From positions 429,682-453,500 of the forward strand of contig NPFB01000012.1 of NCBI GenBank assembly GCA_014084085.1: DNA of 23,819 bases, read 5' to 3'. This document shows positions 16,544 to 23,819 of this stretch, piece by piece (within the stretch, counting starts at the first letter, position 1; the number at the start of each line of letters is the position of its first letter). This DNA is from Hondaea fermentalgiana. Lineage: Eukaryota; Sar; Bigyra; Thraustochytrida; Thraustochytriidae. The notes beneath the pieces are model-generated. The model did not search any database, was not told where the DNA came from, and saw only the letters and a list, made by a program, of their open reading frames with translations. A program made the translations under genes and the position numbers.

Positions 16544-17150
16544 CGATGAACTTGCCACTCACTACTCTTACTCCTCACTCGCCTTGTGCGAGGAAGCCCG
16601 GCAGGTCCCTCAGCGAAAGAGAGCTTACCCACGCTTGCCCGGCTGCGAAATCTATATCGGGGCCGTGCCGTAGGCCTCGTCTGGGTTCGAGACCAGTATC
16701 CAGGTACCGCCTCGCTCGTCACGGTCGGCTCGAGGAAAATGAGGAAAAGAAACTTGGCAGGGGGGGAGAAAGGCAGGCAGGCAGGCAGGCAGAAAGGGCC
16801 TCTTCCCCTCTCTCCTGCACCCTCGCGCGCGCGCGAGAGGACCCGGTCTCCTCGCGCGGCTGCGACTCCCACCCGCTGCCGCGCGCAGTCTGCGGCGGCG
16901 CTGCGCGCACGAAAGAGAGCGCCGCCGCGGGCGTCCACGCACGTCCGCTCGCGCGCCCGCTCGCTCGCACGCACGCACACGAACGCGAGGAATGATAAGC
17001 CTGGCGAGGAGGATGGATGAAGATGAAGACCAAGAGCAAACCGCGCGCGACGCTTCCGCGGCTCGGCGCGGCGCAGCGGCGGCGGCGGTGGGGAGGGCGG
17101 CGCGGAGGGGCGCGGGCTGGCCGCCTGCCGCGGGCGTCCTCGCGCGCGCT

Positions 17151-17180
17151 TGCTCGCTCGCTCGCTCGCTCGCTCGCTCG
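17151..17180. repeat. GCTC tetranucleotide array
   Basis: About seven GCTC/CGCT copies in the Sen34/B56 divergent spacer; a related array lies in the GPAT leader near 5508-5526. Confidence 0.9.
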
Positions 17181-17753
17181 CACCCGCGCGGGGAGCGGCC
17201 GCAACAGATTTGAAAACTGCCTTTCTTTCTTGGCGCGCCGAGCGGCCCTTGTGCGGAAGGGTCTGCAAGTGCGCTCTCCCCGCGCGCAAGTCGCTTATAG
17301 CGCCGCCCAAGTGCCTATACAGCGTCTGTCTATCCATCCGCCGCTACCTATCCGCCCGCCTGGCAAGCTAAGCCGCAGCGATCTTTTGCCCTTTCCCGCA
17401 AGTGGCTTTTACGCGCCTCCGCAAGTGAAGAATGCCCGCGCCACAGTGCAGCTGCGCACTGGCCACGTCTGGCTGCCAAAATGATACTACCAAGGAAGCA
17501 AAAATGCGTTGCGCACTTGGCCGCGAAAATTGGGGTTGCGCATATTAAGAAGACCCCCGCCGAGTCTGACTGGCGCGGCGCGCAGAGGGTTCTTTCTTTG
17601 GGGGCGGGGCGAAGGGAGGGACTTGGAGAGAGGCGAGAGGGGCGCGGAGGTCGAGGCGAGCTCGTCGAGGCGACCTTGTCGATCTTCCTTGCCGGGAAGG
17701 CGCCGACGGACGAGGAGAAAAAGTTAGTTATAGCTGCCCGCTGGACGAGGACC

Positions 17754-18921
17754 ATGGCACCGCAGCTGCCGCCGCCGTCGCCGCCGCTGCCGTTGCGGCC
17801 CACCACTTTCGAGGATACGGTCGCTGTCCACGACGCAGATCTCGCGCAGGTTCTCTTCGAGCACAGACTGCTCTCCGCAGTGTACTCCAAGAGACCGCCG
17901 GATTTGAATTCGAAAAAACGTAAACTGCACGAAATGCGAAAACAAGTTCCCGATGTCGACGCGCTGGCGCGAAAACGAAAGCTTGACCTTGAGGGCACTG
18001 CGGAGACTTCCAATGTGGAACCAGCACGCGCACGCGCTTTAGAGAAGCGGTCCACAGCCTTAGACCATTTGCTCGACGATGGCGCCCTCGACCGACCGAG
18101 CATGGCGATGCGCAACTACAAAGCAATTGTTGTCATGCCACTTCGCATGACGCACGAGGAAGCCAGACTTGCTGCCCTCGAAGGGATCATCCATCTTCGA
18201 CGAGCATCTTCTGACAGCTCTCCGTCTCTCACCAACGGCGCCACTGCTTCCACGGTCTGGAAGGCTGAAGCAAGACCGACACCCTCAGCGATACCAAGAT
18301 CGCTTGTCTTTACGTTTCCTCAAAATTCCTACGAGCAGAGAAGTGCCTTGGTCTTTGAAGACCTCTGGCGCAAGGGTTGGATCATCACCCGAGGATCAAA
18401 CTTTGGCTGCGACTTTATGATATACACGAGTACGTTTCCATCTCACAAATTGCACAGGTTAAATCACGACTGACATTTCTTCACGTTTGGCCAAAAAAAA
18501 ATCACAAAACAAAAAAATAGGCGATCCAGGGACCTCACATGCACGCTTCATGATCTGTATTGTTGACCAAGAAATGGAAGAGGCGGCAACGGTCAAGCTT
18601 ACGTCTATCACAGCGCTCGCCACGAAAGTGCGCAAGCGCGCGCTCCTTGCACGCGTTTCTGATGACGCCTTGTCCTCTTTTAGCACGGCTACCTCTTCTT
18701 CTTCTCCTTCATCTGCTTCAAGTTCATGCTGTGCTTGGACACCTGGATGCGTATCTTACACGTTGGTGGAGGGTTGCCTTTTCCGGAGATCAGATTTTAT
18801 GGCTGGCCGTGCTGAAGAGGCCAGTGCCAAGAAGCAAAAGAAGTCCACTTCAGGCACCAAAAAGCGATCAGACGCCGACGCGGATGACGAAATGGGCGTC
18901 CGCACGAGCGTTGCAGTATAA
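17754..18921 (+). CDS. SEN34: tRNA-splicing endonuclease subunit Sen34 (two exons)
   Basis: The model joins 17754-18429 with 18521-18921 and gives 358 residues. ATG 17754 is in an ACCATGG context. Exon 1 ends in phase 1 at GTACGT; the acceptor is AATAG. The join completes FGCDFMIYTSDPGTSHARF, the catalytic core of the tRNA intron endonuclease family: Y224 and H232 with the same 8-residue spacing as human TSEN34, then Lys in the VRK of ATKVRKRALL (about 264). The N-terminal half has the Sen34-type segment VVMPLRMTHEEARLAALEGIIHLRR. Sen34 cuts the 3' splice site of intron-containing pre-tRNAs within the Sen2-Sen34-Sen15-Sen54 complex. Differences from the family: a Ser-rich insert (about 275-290) before the last beta strand (CVSYTLVEG) and a Lys/Asp-rich tail of ~45 residues that may carry a nuclear signal. 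Sen2 is excluded mainly by the N-terminal half and the spacing. Confidence 0.88.
18430..18520 (+). other. Sen34 intron (91 bp, GT-AG)
   Basis: The donor is GTACGT at 18430, with a CTGAC branch-point-like site at 18470-18474, A-rich sequence before the acceptor and AG at 18519-18520. Splicing rebuilds the catalytic Tyr-to-His segment across the junction. Confidence 0.88.
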
Positions 18922-18940
18922 AGTGATAAATCCCGCGACC

Positions 18941-18968
18941 TCGATCGATCGATCGATCGATCGATCGA
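18941..18968. repeat. TCGA tetranucleotide array
   Basis: Seven perfect TCGA copies just past the Sen34 stop, followed by degenerate GAAC repeats. Confidence 0.95.
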
Positions 18969-19291
18969 ACGAATGAACGAACAAACGAACGAAGACCGCG
19001 CACATTGTTTCTATAGTATTGAGGGGAATATCCAGCAACCATGTCAACGAGAATGAGAACGCTTTTCTTGGTCTTAGATTTTGATTTTTCGATGAGTGTA
19101 CCTTACATTCATTGGCTTCGCTTGCATACGGCCATTTGTTGCTCCATCAGGGCGCCTGTTGGCAATGCGCCATGACGATGGAACAAATCAAATCATAACA
19201 ACTTGAAACATCTTCAGGGACAATATAGTTCTGTCCCCATGCGTGCAACCGCCGGTTTTTACGCTTGCGTCCAGACCTGCTTCGCATTCCA

Positions 19292-19335
19292 TCTTCTTCT
19301 TCTTCTTCTGCTTCTTCTTCTGCTTCTTCTTCTTC
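19292..19335. repeat. CTT trinucleotide tract with CTG interruptions
   Basis: A pyrimidine-only strand of CTT triplets with two CTG interruptions, about 160-200 bases upstream of the CAP-G ATG. Confidence 0.9.
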
Positions 19336-19491
19336 GCGGGCAGGTGGCAGCGCGGCGCTTGCGCTCGGTCTGCTTGACAGGCTTGCCGTACGTCGCGTAT
19401 TCCCGCGGCCCGGGGCGCTTGTGCGAGGCCGCGCAGGACCAAGGCTCGAGGTGAGACAGACTCTCTGTTCGAGGGGCAAACGGGACCCAGG

Positions 19492-19547
19492 ATGGCCGGG
19501 ACCGCGACAGTTGCAGGCGCTGCGCGACGGGGCCGCGCGGCTGCGTC

Positions 19548-19580
<33 letters not shown>

Positions 19581-22500
19581 GCAACGCCAGACAAAGAAGA
19601 GAACGACCAAGGCTGGTAACGACGAAAACGTAGAAGTCATGGCAAACGGAGGCGGCGGACCGGGCCACGATGCTGCTGCAAAGCTAAGGGCATGCTTTGA
19701 CGAGTGCCAGCGGTCCGCTTTTACTCATACCAAGGCGATCCAACGCATCGTCGCTCTCCAGGAAACAGCGCCAGAGGCAACGGTCGAAGCCCAATTCAAA
19801 AAGCTTCTTAATCACATCATGCGCGTTGGCAAACGCGAACCGGCCGTGGAGCGCCTTGTCGCCTTTGTGGGACTTTGCTGCTCGGCCCGCAGCGATAATG
19901 CAGACAACGCCAACATTGGCAACGCGCTTCTCGAGAAGCTCCTCGACCACCTCTTGGACGCTCTGCAGGCCAAAGACAAGTCTGCGAGGATGCGTGCCGC
20001 TCAGCTTGTCAGCAACATCCTCGGCGTGATCCCTCGCGATGGCGACTTTCTTCAGGACGCCACGTGGGACAAACTCGAGTCGCGCATGCTGGGCCGTCTT
20101 GACGACAAGGTCGCCAACGTGCGCACCCAGGCCGTGCGGGCCCTCGAGCGTCTCCAAGACACCGAGGCCTGTGCAAATGGCAAAGATCCTATCTGCAGCA
20201 AGCTCACCACCATGATGGAGTCCGACTCGAGCGCCGAGGTTCGCAAGGCCAGCGTTCGCGCCGTGGTCATCAACAAGGCCTCTCTCAAGGCTATCTTGCG
20301 CCGCACGCGTGACACCAAGGACGACGTCCGAGCTGCCTCCTACGAGCGCATTGGTACACATGTTCATATCAAGATGCTCTCCATCTCGCACCGCGTCGCG
20401 CTCCTTAACGAAGGACTCAATGACCGCTCACAAGTTGTTCGACTCGCCTGCGAGCGCATGTTCTGCGAAAAGTGGCTCGCTCTCGCAGGCGGAAACCCTC
20501 TTTCTCTGCTCAAGTATCTTGATGTGGAGGCTTCCCTGGAGACTGTGCTTTTGGCTCTCCGCGTCCTCTTTGACGCCGCCTTTGACAAGTCGCGAGCCCA
20601 GGAAGCCTCAGAGGAGCTTCGTCGCGCTGCGGACTGGGACCTCTCTGGCCCGAACGCCAAACTCGTTCTCACACCCGAGGGAGCGGTCTATCTTCGCGCA
20701 AAATGCGAAGCGCTCTTGCGCAATGGACGCGACGACGATGTCGAGGCTCTTATCCCGGACCTTACCTCCTTTGGCGAGGTCATGGCCGTGTGCCAGTCGC
20801 AAGTCGTTGAGAGCGCCGCAACGAAAGCCGCCGAGGACGCCGACCGTCTCGCAAGCGCGCGCTTTGTACTCGAACAACTCCTGGAGACCGCGCGCGGTCT
20901 CGACGCCTCGCATGATGTGGCAGGTCAGCACGCTCTCACGCAGTTCATTACAAAAATGCTCGACACGAGGCGAGGGCCCAATCTCGGCGTCGTTCAGGCG
21001 AGCCTCAAGCTCTTGCGCTCCTTTGTCGGAGACCACATGGAAGACCAATTTGTGCGCCAGGGTGCATCAATTGTCTTTGACTGCCTCGAGCCTCTCGAAG
21101 CAAGCGCTGTCGAGCCTTCATCCGCGGGAGCAGACGCGGTCAGTCTCGCCCAGCTGCAGGCGCAGCTTGAGGCCGCCGTTGCAAGTGAGGACTACGAGAC
21201 TGCGGCGCGGCTCAAGAGGCAAGTCGCGGACCTGGAGCAGAGCCCCCAGGCTGTTGAGGCTTGGCGCATGGAACGCGCGCTGGTTATTGCAGTCAGCGTG
21301 CTGCAGGCAATTCGCCGGCCCGCGGTCATCGCCGAGCTCCAGGGTCTCATGGATCGCGTCATTTTGCCCAACCTCCAGGAGCGCGAGGACGACCACTTGC
21401 GTCACCTCGCGCTCAAGGGCCTTGCGCTGTACTGTCAACTTGGCGCCTCGCAAGCGCGCAAGCATTTACCCATTCTGAAAATGTTCCTCACCGCAGAAGA
21501 GGAAACCCTCGACATTCGTGCCGACGCGCTGCGCGGCATCTTTGATTTGGTCATGCTCTGGGGACTGGCTGCGATCGCTGATGCCGATGCCGAGGAAGGC
21601 GCGACACCTTCCGAGGCTGCGGCAGAAGATCTCATGTTCATGCTACTCGGATACATGGACAGCGACGACCACACGCTCCGGCTTGTAGCGGCAGAAGGTT
21701 TCGCTAAACTTGCCGTGGTGGGTCGCCTCGTCGACGTCCGCGTGCTCCAATGCCTCATCGTCCTTTACTTTCACCCCACGTCTTCTTCGGACGTTCGTCT
21801 GCGCCAGTGCCTGGCGGTCTGTTTTCCCATTCTTGCAGAGAACACTCAATCCGGCCGCGCGGCTATTGAGGAAATGGCAATTCCTCTTCTCGAGACGATT
21901 GTCTGCCCGCCCCCTGACTCCCCTCTGGGCGAGGTGCCCGTCGAGAGTGTCTTGCAGTACGTCGTGTTTTTGCTCAGCTTTTCGGCCTCGACAGTCCAGA
22001 CTGCCTTTGCGCAAGCACTTCTTGTGGAGCTCCTCGCTGCACCGACAGGGCCGCACATTCGTGTGCTTTCGCGTGCTCTCAACAACGTCAAGCTCGACGC
22101 CGATTGTGACGTCGCACTCCTCGTCAAGGTGGCCAACACGCTCGAAAGCAACAAGTCCTTTACGGATGGCGTGGCGGCCCGCCAGCTTGACAAATTTCGT
22201 GCGCGACTCGCAGACCTGCTCAAGGCGAGCGGCGGTAAATCGAAGCAGATCAACTCGGAAGACCACGCGGAGGATGCTGCTACCAAGTCCGCCCACGCCA
22301 ACTCCGGAGCGGAGTCACATCAGGGGGTTTCTTTTGAAGGAGATGAAGAGAAGGCGAATCCGTCTGACGAACTTGCCGTGATCCTTGCTCGCGTCAAGGC
22401 ACGAGCTAGTGTGCACGAGGATGGCGCAGTCGATGCAGAGGCTGCTGGTGCGTCCACATCGGCATCTCAGACAAAGGAGAGCAAGGCGCGTCGGAAACTG

Positions 22501-22602
22501 AAGCGCAAGTCCATTTTTAGGGCTGCTATGGCTGTCGACGATGACGATCTGGAGGACGAAGATGACGAGGACGACTTTTCCGTGGCTTCGGACTCTGAAT
22601 GA
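19492..22602 (+). CDS. NCAPG: Condensin complex subunit 3 / CAP-G (Ycg1-like)
   Basis: The protein has 1036 residues, ATG 19492 to TGA 22600-22602, with no intron needed. Residues 1-50 are low complexity with ten Gln encoded by ten pure CAG codons (19549-19578) and a basic patch. From about 60 the protein is a HEAT-repeat solenoid with the CAP-G order: KLLNHIMRVGKREPAVERLVAF, then SARMRAAQLVSNILG, then VRTQAVRALERLQD and EVRKASVRAVVINKASLKAILRRTRD. The region from about 600 (VILPNLQEREDDHLRHLALKGLALYCQLG) matches the Cnd3 domain. The C-terminus (about 920-1036) is charged and ends in a run of Asp/Glu (DDDLEDEDDEDD). CAP-G with the kleisin CAP-H binds DNA and helps compact mitotic chromosomes. 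Residues 552-585 form an unexpected UVR-like helical hairpin, described under findings. The length is in the family's normal range. Confidence 0.95.
19549..19578. repeat. Pure CAG array encoding Gln10
   Basis: Ten uninterrupted CAG codons near the N-terminus of CAP-G. Purity suggests it is young or length-variable. Confidence 0.97.
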
Positions 22603-23819
22603 ATGAGACCTCAATTCTTGGATCAAACCCCTGTCGGAGAAGCATTTGATGAAAGATTTAAGAAGGCGTCCGGCCGTCTTTGTTTGTTTGCCTTGTTTGT
22701 TTGCTTTTTTTGCACGTGAAATGAGGATTGGTGTGCTTTTAAAAACTCTCGCTACCCTACCATTACAAAAGTTTTCTTTGCTCTTCCTTGGTTGTTTTCA
22801 TTGCACGAGGCCAGAGAGATTTGTGGGACCGCCCTCCCAAACATTTGACCCGTCTCGTTCCGCATGGATCGATAATATGGGAAAAGCTGAAGGACCGGGA
22901 TGGGACGACCAGACCCTAATCTTTTGTCTTCTACTGCTACAGCTGCTTTTCGGCGCCACAACCCGCGCACAGACTGCGATTCACAAAGGCCCTTGCGCCG
23001 ACACATTTGACACCCTGGTTGACGTGCTCCTTCGACTTACCGCCACACCACCCGCCAGGCCAATCTTTGGTGGGAGAAGAGACTTGATCCTGCATGCGCA
23101 GTGCGAGTCCATCCCCCGGAGACTGTGCGCTAGGCACAGGCACAGGCAAGCGCGAATCGGCGCCAATCGACGTCCTTTTGTAGTGACGTGGCCACTGGCG
23201 AGCATGCGAGCAGGCAAGGCAGGCAGGCAGGCAAGCAAGCATGCAGACAAACAGGCAAACAAACATGCAGCCATTTATTAGCTCCCGATCATTGGCAGTG
23301 GCGAGCACTGGCGAGCAATGGCGAGCTAGCACTGGCAAGCACTGGCAAGCACTGGCAAGCACTGGCAAGCGAGCTCGAGGACGGTTGGCTGCCGCGCAAA
23401 GATCCTCGGATCGAGGCGACGCAGCGGGCCTCTACCAAAAACTGCCGTAAGGTACTACGTAGCGCGAGTGAGGTAGGGTAAGGTATGTCTAGCGGCGCTC
23501 GCGGCCTCGACGCTCGACGTCTCGCCTCGGGCCCGTGCCTGTACCGTCCGGCGACGACCTGCGTCTGCCTGCGAGGCTGCCTGCCTGCCTGCCTGCCAGC
23601 AAGCCGCCGCCGCCAGCAGCGGCAGCGCCGAGCGCCCCCAAGGTCCGTGCCGGGCTCGCGGCGACGGCGGGCGGCAGTCCCCTCCGCGGCCGCGGCGCCG
23701 CCTCGTTCATATCCATATCCTGCCTGTCCTGCTCATCTCCGCGTCTGCGGCGCGAGCGGCGAGCGCGCGAGGAGCGCGAGGCGCGCGGGCAGAGCGGCAA
23801 CGCGGCGGCGCGGCAGGCG
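22603..23819. other. Right-end non-coding region with simple repeats
   Basis: The first part holds the CAP-G 3' UTR and TTTG-rich runs (about 22678-22710). From 23211 to 23272 there is degenerate GGCA/CAAA tetramer sequence, then a 10-bp minisatellite, then from about 23489 very GC-rich DNA with a GCCT tetramer array (about 23577-23598). Open frames here are driven by composition. The last 300 bases resemble the GC-rich gene leaders elsewhere in the window, so a gene may begin beyond the right edge. Confidence 0.5.
23331..23370. repeat. 10-bp minisatellite, four perfect units plus degenerate copies
   Basis: Unit ACTGGCAAGC occurs four times in exact register (23331-23370). The preceding 40 bases contain degenerate 10-base copies with GGCGAGC, in the same helical-turn period. 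Confidence 0.93.

Larger units (their letters stand above)
16199..17753. promoter_or_regulatory. Divergent spacer between B56 and Sen34, microsatellite-rich
   Basis: A 1.55-kb region between two divergent starts, with several tandem arrays: CAAGG pentamers (about 16344-16391), CTGA tetramers passing into CCGA (16499-16543), GGCA tetramers (about 16771-16790), GCGC runs and GCTC tetramers (about 17151-17180). Long open frames on both strands follow from this composition (Arg/Ala-rich, repeated). No gene or RNA recognised. Both promoters must lie here. Confidence 0.55.
18922..19491. other. Sen34 3' side and CAP-G promoter region
   Basis: 570 bases containing a TCGA tetramer array (18941-18968) decaying into GAAC repeats to about 18993, and a CTT/CTG trinucleotide tract (about 19292-19335). 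A 44-residue ORF at 19040 and a minus-strand Glu-rich frame over the CTT tract are not convincing genes. No RNA gene seen. Confidence 0.5.

Noticed and set aside
16681..16705. tRNA B-box-like sequence (GGTTCGAGACC)
   Set aside because: No A-box, anticodon arm or acceptor stem can be folded around it on either strand, so it is treated as chance.
16201..17337. Long minus-strand Arg/Ala/Ser-rich ORF upstream of B56
   Set aside because: It runs through CAAGG, CTGA, GGCA and GCTC arrays; open only because of GC-rich repeats. No domain.
19040..19174. 44-residue ORF with LFLVLDFDFSM, reminiscent of a HAD phosphatase start
   Set aside because: The HAD motif lacks the second Asp/Thr pattern, there is no continuation before CAP-G and no clear donor site.
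19147..19668. Minus-strand ORF with Leu and Glu runs across the CTT and CAG tracts
   Set aside because: Its composition is dictated by the trinucleotide repeats and it overlaps the well-supported CAP-G start antisense.
22877..23281. 134-residue ORF with a signal-peptide-like Leu-rich start
   Set aside because: Its C-terminal part is encoded by degenerate tetramer repeats, codon bias is weak and no motif is present.

Overview
The window is nuclear DNA from a GC-rich eukaryote. Its genes are dense and intron-poor. The two introns I can place (112 and 91 bp) are short GT-AG introns, each with a CTGAC branch-point-like site, and simple repeats fill the spaces between genes. The gene set (condensin CAP-G, tRNA-splicing endonuclease Sen34, PP2A-B56, Prp40, an ER glycerol-3-phosphate acyltransferase, an ELO elongase) excludes a prokaryote. 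The C/G-ending codon preference, short introns and lipid genes make me suspect a stramenopile such as a thraustochytrid (Labyrinthulomycetes). That taxonomic step is inference. A run of 100 N at 13524-13623 is an assembly gap.

Layout from left to right: a Prp40-like splicing factor (+) open to the left edge; a small two-exon cysteine-motif protein (+); a glycerol-3-phosphate acyltransferase (-), convergent with it; a MATE-like membrane transporter (-); a repeat-rich divergent spacer; an AIFM2/FSP1-like flavoprotein oxidoreductase (+); an ambiguous stretch at about 10040-11256 with antisense open frames; an ELO fatty-acid elongase (-); the gap and low-complexity DNA; PP2A B56 (-) with a 48-bp tandem hairpin repeat just past its stop; a 1.5-kb divergent spacer rich in microsatellites; a spliced Sen34 (+); condensin CAP-G (+); and a 1.2-kb right end with simple repeats only.

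Most genes are unrelated housekeeping functions. A loose lipid theme exists: GPAT starts glycerolipid synthesis, ELO lengthens acyl chains, and FSP1-type reductases can protect membranes against lipid peroxidation. Nothing in the layout shows joint regulation. The most interesting items are the spliced cysteine protein ending in CPIGKW, a UVR-like helical hairpin inside CAP-G, the duplicated palindromes and tandem units upstream of the FSP1-like gene, and the 48-bp repeat after B56. I see no CRISPR array, rRNA, convincing tRNA or intact mobile element.
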